From Sphingomonas palustris (GTDB lineage: Bacteria; Pseudomonadota; Alphaproteobacteria; Sphingomonadales; Sphingomonadaceae): a stretch of DNA of 37,835 nucleotides. Below the pieces are notes generated by a model that had not been told where the DNA came from, searched no databases, and saw only the letters and a list, made by a program, of their open reading frames with translations. Positions 30,571 to 37,835 of the stretch are shown here, piece after piece; the first letter of the stretch is position 1, and every line of letters starts with the position of its first letter. Both the position numbers and the translations under genes were made by a program. The DNA lies in the NCBI GenBank assembly GCA_026225215.1, contig JAMFSI010000072.1, positions 1-37,835 of the forward strand. The letters run 5' to 3'.

Positions 30571-32880
30571 CTATTTGGCGAGCCAGCCGTTTTCGAGGGC
30601 ATGGGCATCGTAGAGGAAGGCCGTGGCGGGATCGGGCAAAACCTCAGCCTGATCGGGCTCGCCGCAACGCACGAGCAAATCGCGGATGAGGGCAAGGCGC
30701 GCCCTTGGTTTGTCATCGGCCTTCACCACCACCCAGGGCGCAAAGAGGCTATGCGTGCGCGCCAGCATCGCATTGCGGGCCTCCGAATATTTTACCCAGT
30801 TTCGCACCGCTTTCTTGTCGAGCGAGCTGATTTTCCACTGTTTGAGCGGGTCGGTTTCACGGTCGTGCAGGCGGCGTTTCTGCTCGTCCTTGCTGATATC
30901 GAGGTAATATTTGACCAGGGTGAAGCCGGCATGGACGAGCATCTGCTCGAACAACACCACACTGGTCATGAATTCCTCGTATTCGGCGTCGGTGCAGAAC
31001 CCCATCACCCGCTCGACCCCGGCGCGATTGTACCAGCTGCGATTGAACAGCGCGATTTCACCCGCCACCGGCAGATGTTCGACCCAGCGCTGGAAATACC
31101 AGGCCTTGCGATCATGATCGCTCGGTATGCCCAGCGCGACGACGCGGGTGTCGCGCGGGCTCATATGCTCGACGACATGTTTGATCGTGCCATCCTTGCC
31201 CGCCGTATCGCGGCCTTCGAAGATGATCAGCAGCTTGCGGCCCTCGGCGATCACTTGCCGCTGCATGGCGGTGAGCTGGATTTGCAGCGTCCTGAGTTCA
31301 GCCTCGTAGCTGGCATGCTTGTCGTGCTTGTGGCCCATCTTGCTTTCCTCACCTTCCTGCCACCAGGGCGGCAGCGCCAGCAGCTTCGCCAGCATGCGTG
31401 CCGATCCGTGCAGCAGTTTTTCGCGGTTGTCATGCGGTGGCCCCAATCGGCGCTCCAGTTCCTCGTGCAACCGCGCCGCTGTTTCGGGGTCATGGCTTGC
31501 GAACAGCGCTGAATCGGCCGAGCGCTCGGACAGATCGTGCATCTGGCCCAATCGGTCCTGTAGCTTGCCGAGCAAATCGGCGTATGCGTCAGCGGCCTTG
31601 CGGGTTTTAGCGGAGCTGCCCAGCGCGGCGAAGAATTCGACCGCATAGCGCCATTTCTTGACCTTGATCCGCAGCCGGTGAATTTCGTCATCGCTCATGG
31701 CGTGCAAGTGCCGGCCGGCGCGCTTCACGCGTTTGCGGTGATGGTCGAGCATCCGGGCGGCGAAGAGCGGCAGGGTTTCCCGTGCGTCAGCGGCGTCGCC
31801 CGCGCCGGTTTCCAGCTTTTCCAGCCAAACGGCGAATTCGAACAATAGGCGCTGGAAGGGTTCGGCTGCCAATTGCGCTCCGGCCGAAGCCAATGCGTCG
31901 CGGCGCCTAGCGGTCAGGACCGGTATCAGCCCGGTGATCTCATCGCTTTCGCCTTGTTCGGCACCATGGCCGGCGCCGGCAAGGTCTTTGAGCAATACGT
32001 GAGTCTCGCGAGCCTCGCCCATCGCCGAAGCGGCGGCGCCGAAAGCCTCGCGGAAGTGGCTGGCCCGGCCGTCGATGCTGTCGGCGAACAGGCTGAGCGC
32101 GGCGCGTAGCCGCCGGATCGCGACGCGGCTCTGATGGAGCGCCTCATTATCGGCGGCATCGATTACCAGATTGTAATTGCCGATGAGCTGGATCAGGCAG
32201 TTCCAGCCGATGGCCTGGAATGCGCCGACCACACTCATCGCGCGATTTAATTTGACCGTGCCGGCGCGCACGGCCTGTGCGGGTTCGTCCCTGGCCAGTT
32301 GAAAGGCGCGCGCGCCCTTGGCGGCAACCGACCAGCGCAACTCCGGGCCGAGCGGCAAGGCCAGGGCCAGTTCGAGCGCGTCCACCAATCGGCCTTCGAC
32401 CACTTCCAACTCAAGTTCACTGATCGCTTGGTCCCGGCCCGAGGCTACGATTTTCCCGCTATCGAAAGCGAGTTCGATCAGCGAATCGCCTGAGCGGATG
32501 CGTCTGGTTTGGCGCGAGACCTGTACCGCCGCGAAGGTTGCAAACTCCTCGCCCGCCAGCGCTTTCTCCAGTGCCGCGCGCGCCGGAGGGGGAAAGCTTG
32601 CCGGATCGGGGCGATCACCACTGATCGGGACGTTCCATTCCTGACGCTGGACTGCGGAATTACCGTCACGAGCCTGCTTGAACGTCTGCTCTTGCTTGTC
32701 ACCCGTGTTCCGCACCCGCAGGCTTGCTCCGGCGCGATTCAGTTTGCCGCCCAGCGTATCGAAATAAGTGGTGGTCAGTTGCGCCGATTGCTCCTTGCCC
32801 TGCAGCAATTCCAGCTGGCGCAAGGCTTCCAGCGCCGTCGGCGAGGCGAGAAGCTTGATCTCGGTTTCCACGCCATCCAT
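30571..32880 (-). CDS. CYTH-CHAD-PPK2 fusion (triphosphate tunnel / polyphosphate-binding / polyphosphate kinase 2)
   Basis: 769-residue protein joining three polyphosphate-linked domains. CYTH (about 1-205) starts with the ExExK signature Glu5-Glu7-Lys9 (VETEIKLL) and has ELELEVVEG near 153-162; this fold hydrolyses or transfers triphosphate groups. CHAD (about 220-505) shows its two His/Arg/Lys helices, LHQSRVAIRRLRAALSLF (His249) and IHRLRIKVKKWRYAVEFF (His401), which bind polyphosphate. PPK2 (515-769) has Walker A FEGRDTAGKDGT (554-565), YFQRWVEHLP, SWYNRAGVERVMGFCT and DPLKQWKISSLD. The usual Asp before RSWYNR is Asn613. I chose ATG 32880 (AGGGA at 7 nt); upstream frame to 33072 translates a repeat. 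CYTH-CHAD and PPK2 proteins are normally separate. An internal ATG at 31338 could yield PPK2 alone. Confidence 0.92.
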   Translation of the reverse strand: MDGVETEIKLLASPTALEALRQLELLQGKEQSAQLTTTYFDTLGGKLNRAGASLRVRNTGDKQEQTFKQARDGNSAVQRQEWNVPISGDRPDPASFPPPARAALEKALAGEEFATFAAVQVSRQTRRIRSGDSLIELAFDSGKIVASGRDQAISELELEVVEGRLVDALELALALPLGPELRWSVAAKGARAFQLARDEPAQAVRAGTVKLNRAMSVVGAFQAIGWNCLIQLIGNYNLVIDAADNEALHQSRVAIRRLRAALSLFADSIDGRASHFREAFGAAASAMGEARETHVLLKDLAGAGHGAEQGESDEITGLIPVLTARRRDALASAGAQLAAEPFQRLLFEFAVWLEKLETGAGDAADARETLPLFAARMLDHHRKRVKRAGRHLHAMSDDEIHRLRIKVKKWRYAVEFFAALGSSAKTRKAADAYADLLGKLQDRLGQMHDLSERSADSALFASHDPETAARLHEELERRLGPPHDNREKLLHGSARMLAKLLALPPWWQEGEESKMGHKHDKHASYEAELRTLQIQLTAMQRQVIAEGRKLLIIFEGRDTAGKDGTIKHVVEHMSPRDTRVVALGIPSDHDRKAWYFQRWVEHLPVAGEIALFNRSWYNRAGVERVMGFCTDAEYEEFMTSVVLFEQMLVHAGFTLVKYYLDISKDEQKRRLHDRETDPLKQWKISSLDKKAVRNWVKYSEARNAMLARTHSLFAPWVVVKADDKPRARLALIRDLLVRCGEPDQAEVLPDPATAFLYDAHALENGWLAK
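31330..31352 (-). promoter_or_regulatory. internal Shine-Dalgarno and ATG before the PPK2 domain
   Basis: Within the fusion gene, the minus strand reads GAGGAAAGCAAG then ATG (31338-31336), in frame, at the exact start of the PPK2 domain (MGHKHDKH). A 255-residue stand-alone kinase could be made here. This may be a relic of two separate genes or a working internal start. Confidence 0.45.
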
Positions 32881-33252
32881 CTCGCTGTCCCTAAAGCCAT
32901 TTTGAGCCAGCGGCATCTTCTGGCGAGTCGTCAATCGCGGTAACCTAGTAAGTTGACAGAGTTGTTCCAGTTCCGTCCTGAATCGGAACGCTTTTGGTGT
33001 CTGATCCGAAACTCCGTTTCGGATAGTCGGTACCGGCCCGCTTCCCCGGCCCAACCGCCCACAGGGTACCATAAATGGGCGGTTGGGCGGGGGGAGCGGG
33101 CTGGTACCGACTACGAAATTCGCTCTTTCGCGAGCCGCAAGGCCAGCGCAGCTGATTTCGAAGCAAACTCTTAGATTCGCGCATTGGGGCGCGTCTCGTG
33201 CTATTCATAATGCCTGATAGCAGCAATCGCGCGGCCGGTAAGCGGGCATGGC
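32881..33252. other. 372-bp gap upstream of the fusion gene and glycerate kinase gene
   Basis: This divergent intergenic region holds a 6-bp hairpin GTTCCG/CGGAAC (32970-32989) and the palindromic repeat at 33004-33112. No gene is supported: open frames reading into it are translations of the repeat. Promoters for both flanking genes must lie here, but I could not pick out a convincing pair. Confidence 0.5.
33004..33112. repeat. composite palindromic repeat, copy 1
   Basis: A small hairpin ATCCGAAAC/GTTTCGGAT with a 3-nt loop (33004-33024) is followed directly by a large inverted repeat. Its arms, 33025-33061 and 33076-33112, are 37 bp long with three mismatches and begin AGTCGGTACC. The 14-bp centre carries GGGTACC. 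A second copy starts at 37747. Both copies lie just upstream of a gene on the minus strand and supply a false N-terminal extension to it. Confidence 0.85.
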
Positions 33253-34194
33253 ATGACAGCGCAAGACTTACCCTTTGAGTCTGAATTTGCCGGTTGGTTA
33301 GCGGAATTTCAGGCCGAACAACAACTGCTGGGCGATTTTGCCGGGCTGGTCAGGCGCCTGCACCGGCCTATGGCAGCGGCTATCGCGCTTGCGGCAGCGG
33401 CGGATGATGGGCTGTTCGTGGTCGGCCTGTGCGGCCCGCAGGGCTCGGGCAAGTCGACTATGGTCAGCGTGCTGGCCCGGCTGCTGTCCGGGCATGGGCT
33501 GCGCGTCGCAGTGCTGTCGCTCGACGATCTTTATTCCACGCGGGCGGAACGCCAACGGCTGGCTTTGGAGATCCACCCGCTGTTGGCGACGCGCGGGCCG
33601 CCGGGTACGCATGATGTCGCGCTAGGGATCGAGGTGATCGCCCATCTACGCGAAGGGCGTCCGACTGCGCTGCCGCGCTTCGACAAAGCGCGCGACGATC
33701 GCCGCCCGCGCCGCGAATGGCCGCAGGGGGAGGCGGGCGTGGATGTGCTGCTGTTCGAAGGCTGGTGTCTGGGCGCACGCGCGGAAGATGAGGCGGCGCT
33801 GGCGGCTCCGGTGAACGCCCTGGAGCGCGAGGAGGATCGCGAGGCGATCTGGCGGCATCATGTCAATGCCGCGCTCGCCGGAGATTACGCCGGGCTCTTT
33901 GCCGAGATCGACATGCTGATCCTGCTGCGGGCGCCATCCTTTGCCGCAGTTCGCGACTGGCGGCTCGAACAGGAGGCGAAATTGCGTGCCGCCATTCGAT
34001 CGGACGGGCCATCACGGGTGATGGGCCCGGACCAGGTGCTCCGCTTCCTGCAGTTCTACGAGCGCACCACTCGCCAGATCGACCGCGAAATGCCGGCGCG
34101 CGCCGATATCGTCGTGGCCCTGGACGCCTGCCGTGAGGTGTTGGGCTGGCAGGGTTTAAGCCGGTCGGACTGCTTGCGCCGCGACCGCGAGTGA
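33253..34194 (+). CDS. D-glycerate 3-kinase-like P-loop kinase
   Basis: 313-residue kinase of the GLYK/phosphoribulokinase-uridine kinase superfamily. It has Walker A GPQGSGKST at about residues 57-65, the Asp pair LSLDDLYSTRAER, HPLLATRGPPGTHDVAL, PRFDKARDDRRPRREW (family signature) and VLLFEGWCLGARA (Walker B-like). The C-terminal QFYERTTRQIDREMP is also typical. It probably phosphorylates D-glycerate at the 3-position, feeding lower glycolysis; a different small alcohol is possible. It stands alone, divergent from the fusion gene, with 58 bp before the CHRD gene. Confidence 0.85.
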   Translation: MTAQDLPFESEFAGWLAEFQAEQQLLGDFAGLVRRLHRPMAAAIALAAAADDGLFVVGLCGPQGSGKSTMVSVLARLLSGHGLRVAVLSLDDLYSTRAERQRLALEIHPLLATRGPPGTHDVALGIEVIAHLREGRPTALPRFDKARDDRRPRREWPQGEAGVDVLLFEGWCLGARAEDEAALAAPVNALEREEDREAIWRHHVNAALAGDYAGLFAEIDMLILLRAPSFAAVRDWRLEQEAKLRAAIRSDGPSRVMGPDQVLRFLQFYERTTRQIDREMPARADIVVALDACREVLGWQGLSRSDCLRRDRE

Positions 34195-34252
34195 GGCATG
34201 TTCTTCGCGGACGGGTCATTACGCTGTAAATTCTACTCAACAGGAGAGTTAG

Positions 34253-34681
34253 ATGCGCAAGATTCGCATGGCACTGTTCGCCACCCTCACCGTTACCGCT
34301 CTGGCGTCGTCGCCGGTGGTCGCCGCGCCGGGCGATGTTATGCTCTCGGCCAATCTCGTCGGTGCGGCGGAGACACCGCCCAATACTCTGCCGGCTACGG
34401 GCATGTTCATCGCCCGCGTCAATCCCGCGACCGGGCAGCTTTGCTATACGCTCACCAGCAAGAACCTGCCGTCGTTGACCATGGCGCATATCCATATCGG
34501 CGCGATGGGCGTTGCCGGCCCGCCAGCGGTCATGCTGTCACCCGATGTGCCGCAGGAAAGCTGCATGGCCATCGACATGGCCTTGGCGACGAAGCTGATC
34601 GAGCACCCCGGCGATTACTATGTCAATATCCATACCCAGGCCTACCCCAAGGGCGCGATTCGCGGACAGCTGACGAAATGA
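34253..34681 (+). CDS. exported CHRD domain protein
   Basis: 142-residue protein with a Sec signal peptide (MRKIRMALFATLTVTALASS, cleavage after VVAA) followed by one CHRD domain: LSANLVGAAETPPN, GMFIARVNPATGQLCYTLTS, MAHIHIGAMGVAGPPAVML and a C-terminal YYVNIHTQAYPKGAIRGQL. CHRD was first described in chordin. In bacteria it is a periplasmic or extracellular module of unknown role with conserved His residues (HIHIG, NIHT) that could bind metal. AGGAGAG precedes the ATG. A hairpin follows the stop. Confidence 0.92.
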   Translation: MRKIRMALFATLTVTALASSPVVAAPGDVMLSANLVGAAETPPNTLPATGMFIARVNPATGQLCYTLTSKNLPSLTMAHIHIGAMGVAGPPAVMLSPDVPQESCMAIDMALATKLIEHPGDYYVNIHTQAYPKGAIRGQLTK

Positions 34682-34691
34682 GGGAAGGCGC

Positions 34692-34713
34692 GAGGCGTTC
34701 GATTTGACGCCTC
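34692..34713. terminator. hairpin between convergent CHRD and DUF2292 genes
   Basis: 7-bp stem GAGGCGT/ACGCCTC with an 8-nt loop, 10 bp after the CHRD stop and 22 bp before the DUF2292 stop. A bidirectional terminator is likely, though no strong U-tract is present. Confidence 0.5.
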
Positions 34714-34735
34714 AACCTTGCCCCCCAGGCGCCCG

Positions 34736-34918
34736 TCAATTCGGCTTGAGGCGCTTCTTCTCGGTGACGTCGATCTGCACGACGCGGCCTTCATGGACGG
34801 TCAGCGAAACCGTGCCGTAGCGTAGGTTCGACAAAGCCTCGCGGACGCTGACGATGCTTTCTTCGATCTGGCTGGCAGCGTCGGGGCCGGATGATGGGGA
34901 GGAGGGATTGTGGATCAT
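34736..34918 (-). CDS. YezD-like small protein (DUF2292)
   Basis: 60-residue protein matching the YezD/DUF2292 pattern: a variable N-terminus, then IEESIVSVREALSNLRYGTV, SLTVHEGRVVQIDVTEKKR and a basic end. This tiny family is often encoded next to sulfate or cysteine acquisition genes. Here it follows cysA by 31 bp on the same strand. The molecular role is unknown; the context suggests it works in sulfur assimilation. Confidence 0.85.
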   Translation of the reverse strand: MIHNPSSPSSGPDAASQIEESIVSVREALSNLRYGTVSLTVHEGRVVQIDVTEKKRLKPN

Positions 34919-34949
34919 GTTGGGCTACCCTGAGGATTGAGGGAATGGA

Positions 34950-35948
34950 CTAAGCCGGGAAGTTGCGCGCGGTGGCGGGACGGATAAGGATGGTTTCACC
35001 TGGTGCGGGGACCGCCTGGCCGGGCTCGCAATCGATCTCGATAAGGCGACCGTTGATTGCCAGGCGCCCTTCGATCCGCCATTGCGGGCCCTTGCGAAAG
35101 CGGTTGGCGACGTGGACCTCGGCTCGTGTGCTGCCGTCTGCTGGCGCGTCGTTAGCGACAATGGCGATTTCGTGCGGGCGGACATGGAGATCGCCGTCGC
35201 CCCGACCGAACAGCGCGGCGGGCAGCAGATTGGTTTCGCCGACGAAATGCGAGACGAAAGGCGTGGCCGGCGCGGTGTAGATCTCGTCCGGGGTGCCGAT
35301 TTGTTCGATCCGGCCCTGGTTCATCACCACCACCCGGTCGGCCAGTTCCAACGCTTCCTCCTGGTCATGGGTCACGAACACCGAGGTCAGCCCCATTTGT
35401 CCGTGCAGATCCCGCAGCGCGCGGCGCAGATCCTTGCGCACCTGGGCGTCGAGCGCCCCGAACGGTTCGTCGAGCAGCAGCAGCTTCGGTTCTACCGCCA
35501 GCGCGCGGGCCAAGGCCACGCGCTGGCGCTGGCCGCCGGATAATTGCGCGGGATAGCGGTCGCCCAGGCCGTCGAGCTGGACCAGCCGCAGCAATTCATC
35601 GGCGCGGGCGCGGATATCACGATGGGCCAGCCGGTTTTTGGCGCGGCGGACGGTGAGGCCGAAGGCGACATTGTTAGCCACGGTCATGTGGCGAAACAGC
35701 GCATAGTGTTGAAACACGAAGCCGACGCCGCGCTCCGCCACCTTGCGGCTCGACACATCCTCGCCGTCCAGCCGGACCTCGCCGCTGTCCTGGTATTCCA
35801 GCCCGGCGATGATGCGGAGCAGTGTGGTTTTGCCCGAGCCCGAGGGGCCGAGCAGGGCGATGAATTCGCCTGGTCGGATCGAGAGGTCGATGCCGTGGAG
35901 CGCAGGATAGTTGCCAAAGCGCTTGGTGATATTGGCCAATTCGATCAA
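34950..35948 (-). CDS. cysA: sulfate/thiosulfate ABC importer, ATP-binding subunit
   Basis: 332-residue ATPase that powers the CysTW channel. Walker [10 protein letters not shown] near residues 37-45, Q-loop [11 protein letters not shown], signature [15 protein letters not shown], Walker [13 protein letters not shown] and H-loop [17 protein letters not shown] are all intact. A C-terminal TOBE-like region begins near [12 protein letters not shown] chose TTG 35948: GAGGAG lies 7 nt before it, and it overlaps the cysW stop as TTGA, which gives the family N-terminus ([16 protein letters not shown]). An in-frame ATG at 35993 would lie within cysW. Transcription is in the order cysT-cysW-cysA-DUF2292. 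Confidence 0.93.
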   Translation of the reverse strand: MIELANITKRFGNYPALHGIDLSIRPGEFIALLGPSGSGKTTLLRIIAGLEYQDSGEVRLDGEDVSSRKVAERGVGFVFQHYALFRHMTVANNVAFGLTVRRAKNRLAHRDIRARADELLRLVQLDGLGDRYPAQLSGGQRQRVALARALAVEPKLLLLDEPFGALDAQVRKDLRRALRDLHGQMGLTSVFVTHDQEEALELADRVVVMNQGRIEQIGTPDEIYTAPATPFVSHFVGETNLLPAALFGRGDGDLHVRPHEIAIVANDAPADGSTRAEVHVANRFRKGPQWRIEGRLAINGRLIEIDCEPGQAVPAPGETILIRPATARNFPA

Positions 35949-36802
35949 TGTTTTGCTCCTCGCGTGAGGTTGCCGGAATCGAGGAAGCGCCATTCGAGCA
36001 GCGTCTTGGCGACCAGTGTCACCAAAGCCAGGCCGGCAAGCAGCGAGGCCACCGCGAAGGCGCCGACATAGTCGTATTCATTGTAGAGAATCTCGACATG
36101 CAGCGGCAGGGTGTTGGTTTCGCCGCGGATGTGTCCCGATACCACCGAGACCGCGCCGAATTCGCCCATGGCCCGTGCGTTGCAGAGCAGCACGCCGTAG
36201 AGCAGCCCCCAACGGATGTTAGGCAGGGTGACGTGCCAGAAAGTCTGCCAGCCATTGGCGCCCAGCGAAATGGCGGCCTCCTCGTCGTCCTTGCCTTGTT
36301 CCTGCATCAGCGGGATCAACTCGCGCGCGACGAAGGGAAAAGTGATGAACACCGTCGCCAGCACGATCCCCGGCACTGCGAAGATGATCTTGAGATCGTG
36401 ATCCGCCAGCCATGGCCCGAGCAGGCCTTGCGCGCCGAACAGCAGGACGAAGATCAACCCCGAGACGACCGGCGATACCGAGAACGGCAAGTCGATCAGC
36501 GTCGTCAGCAGGCTCTTGCCAGGAAAGCTGAATTTGGTGATGGCCCAGCTTGCGGTCACGCCGAACACCATATTGAGCGGCACGCTGATCGCCGCCACCA
36601 GCAGCGTCAGCTTGATCGCCGACAGCGCATCGGGGGTGGAAATGGCATCGCGGAAGGGGCCGATTCCGGCCTGCAGCGCCTCGACGAATACGGTCACCAG
36701 CGGCAGCGCCAGGAAAAGCGTGAGGAACAGCAGCGCCAGCGTAATCAGGATTGCGCGCGCGACCCGGCTTTCGGAAGTGGCACTGGTGGCGGATCCGCTC
36801 AT
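35945..36802 (-). CDS. cysW: sulfate/thiosulfate ABC importer, permease CysW
   Basis: 285-residue inner-membrane channel subunit with six predicted helices (for example [20 protein letters not shown] and [20 protein letters not shown]). The EAA loop that docks on CysA reads [20 protein letters not shown] with [11 protein letters not shown] following. Other CysW features are [36 protein letters not shown] and [15 protein letters not shown] chose ATG 36802, which overlaps the cysT stop (ATGA). An in-frame open stretch to 37246 is cysT read in another frame. Confidence 0.94.
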   Translation of the reverse strand: MSGSATSATSESRVARAILITLALLFLTLFLALPLVTVFVEALQAGIGPFRDAISTPDALSAIKLTLLVAAISVPLNMVFGVTASWAITKFSFPGKSLLTTLIDLPFSVSPVVSGLIFVLLFGAQGLLGPWLADHDLKIIFAVPGIVLATVFITFPFVARELIPLMQEQGKDDEEAAISLGANGWQTFWHVTLPNIRWGLLYGVLLCNARAMGEFGAVSVVSGHIRGETNTLPLHVEILYNEYDYVGAFAVASLLAGLALVTLVAKTLLEWRFLDSGNLTRGAKH

Positions 36803-37707
36803 GCTTCCCTCCGCCGGGCTGCAGCCTGGATCAGGTTGATCACCAGCAGTACCGCGAACGATGCCAGCATCATCACCACCGCAATCGCGGTGGCGCCGGC
36901 ATAATTGAAGCCCTCGAGCTGGGCGACGATCAGCAGGGGTGCGATCTCGGTCCTGCCCGGCATATTGCCCGAGATGAAGATCACCGAGCCATATTCGCCC
37001 ACGCCGCGCGCGAAGGCGAGCGCGAAGCCGGTGAGCAAGGCAGGGCCGATCGAGGGCAGGATGACGCGGACAAAGGTCTCGGCCCGCCCCGCCCCGAGCG
37101 TGGCGGCGGCCTCCTCGACGTCGCGACCCAGATCGGCCAGCACCGGTTCGACCGAGCGAACCACGAAGGGCAGGCCGATGAACACCAGCGCGATGGTGAT
37201 GCCGAGCGGGGTGAATGCGACCTTGATTCCCAAAGGATCGAGCCATTGTCCGAGCCAGCCGGTCGGCACATAGAGGCTGGTCAGGGCGATACCGGCGACC
37301 GCCGTCGGCAGCGCGAAGGGCAGATCGACCACGGCGCCGATAATGCGCTTTCCGGGGAAGGAATAGCGCACCAGCACCCAGGCGACGAGCAGGCCGAACA
37401 CGGCATTGACCACCCCAGCGGCGGCCGCGGTACCGAAGCTGAGGCGGTAAGCCTGCAACGCGCGGTGGGAAAAACCGACGCGGACGAATTCATCCCAGCC
37501 CATGCCGGCGGTCTTGAGAAAAATGCCCGCCAGCGGGATCAGCACGATCAGCGTCAGCCAGCCGACGGTGAGCCCGAGACTGGCCTTGAAACCCGGCAGA
37601 ACCGAGGGCTGGCGCCAGCGTTTGCGGCTGGAAGACGACGGCGGATGGCCGGAGGCTGGGACTGCGACCGGATGGGAAATTCCGGCAGCTTGCGCAATTG
37701 ATGTCAT
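36799..37707 (-). CDS. cysT: sulfate/thiosulfate ABC importer, permease CysT
   Basis: 302-residue membrane permease partner of CysW. It has a longer, Pro/Ser-rich cytoplasmic N-terminus, then helices such as [20 protein letters not shown] and [20 protein letters not shown]. CysT signatures are [35 protein letters not shown] (EAA loop) and [21 protein letters not shown] chose ATG 37707; in-frame sequence up to 37800 is a translation of the palindromic repeat and should not be counted. No strong Shine-Dalgarno is seen. The periplasmic sulfate-binding gene (sbp or cysP) that normally starts this operon is not in the window and may lie just beyond its right edge. Confidence 0.94.
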   Translation of the reverse strand: MTSIAQAAGISHPVAVPASGHPPSSSSRKRWRQPSVLPGFKASLGLTVGWLTLIVLIPLAGIFLKTAGMGWDEFVRVGFSHRALQAYRLSFGTAAAAGVVNAVFGLLVAWVLVRYSFPGKRIIGAVVDLPFALPTAVAGIALTSLYVPTGWLGQWLDPLGIKVAFTPLGITIALVFIGLPFVVRSVEPVLADLGRDVEEAAATLGAGRAETFVRVILPSIGPALLTGFALAFARGVGEYGSVIFISGNMPGRTEIAPLLIVAQLEGFNYAGATAIAVVMMLASFAVLLVINLIQAAARRREA

Positions 37708-37746
37708 CTGCAGTGGTCTGCTCGATAAGGAGGAAACGGGAAGAGC

Positions 37747-37835
37747 CTGATCCGAAACTTCGTTTCGGATAGTCGGTACCGGCCCGCTCCCCCGGCCCAA
37801 CCACCCGATAAAGGTACCCTGTGGGCGGTTGGGCC
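37747..37835. repeat. composite palindromic repeat, copy 2 (cut by window end)
   Basis: The element starts CTGATCCGAAACTTCGTTTC, matching copy 1 at 33001 with one change. The hairpin ATCCGAAAC/GTTTCGGAT is at 37750-37770 and the left arm AGTCGGTACCGGCCCGCT begins at 37771. The centre reads GATAAAGGTACCCTGT, which is the reverse-complement orientation of the copy 1 centre. The right arm starts about 37821 (GTGGGCGGTTGGGCC) and runs off the window. Confidence 0.85.

Overview
The window is GC-rich DNA, apparently chromosomal, from an alphaproteobacterium. Sphingomonadaceae is the best guess. This rests on the style of the FtsK, pyruvate kinase/DUF1244, biotin and Cys transporter genes, the many sphingomonad-type catabolic enzymes, and short palindromic repeats containing the CTTCGACAAGCT core. 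The genus is inferred, because no rRNA or other marker gene lies inside. I saw no tRNA, rRNA, CRISPR array, prophage or transposase.

Layout. 1-2523: an SMP-30 lactonase-like gene (cut by the window start) coupled to a two-domain VOC protein, meeting a TIM-barrel isomerase on the other strand. 2579-8460: a tripartite RND efflux operon (permease, adaptor, outer-membrane lipoprotein), minus strand. 8461-8967: a gap filled by a 217-bp MITE-like element with 13-bp inverted ends and a 7-bp target duplication. 8968-11358: ftsK. 11527-19885: a catabolic island around a LysR regulator. Its minus arm carries TauD-type dioxygenase, cupin (frameshifted), VOC and SDR genes. Its plus arm carries a double CaiB/BaiF CoA-transferase, a DUF35 zinc-ribbon/OB protein and a thiolase-fold protein without the usual cysteine, a trio that looks like CoA activation plus retro-aldol cleavage. 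19882-24186: a ThiE-like gene, then yggS-bioF-bioD-bioA, each joined by an ATGA overlap. 24187-25899: an AT-rich leader, an unrecognised 409-residue protein, a hairpin and a REPIN-like palindrome. 25927-28581: pyruvate kinase, a DUF1244 protein and a crotonase-fold protein that keeps all the catalytic residues I recall for 6-oxocamphor hydrolase. 28687-29310: a toxin-antitoxin pair whose toxin is frameshifted. 29468-30400: a secreted alpha/beta hydrolase. 30571-32880: one reading frame encoding CYTH, CHAD and PPK2 domains, a rare combination for inorganic polyphosphate or triphosphate chemistry. 33253-34681: a glycerate kinase-like gene and a CHRD protein. 34736-37707: the sulfate/thiosulfate importer cysT-cysW-cysA with a YezD-like (DUF2292) gene.

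Most striking points: the CYTH-CHAD-PPK2 fusion with an internal Shine-Dalgarno and ATG ahead of the kinase; the CoA-transferase/DUF35/Cys-less thiolase cluster; three kinds of palindromic repeat, one present twice with its core inverted; and two genes broken by single-base frameshifts next to intact partners.
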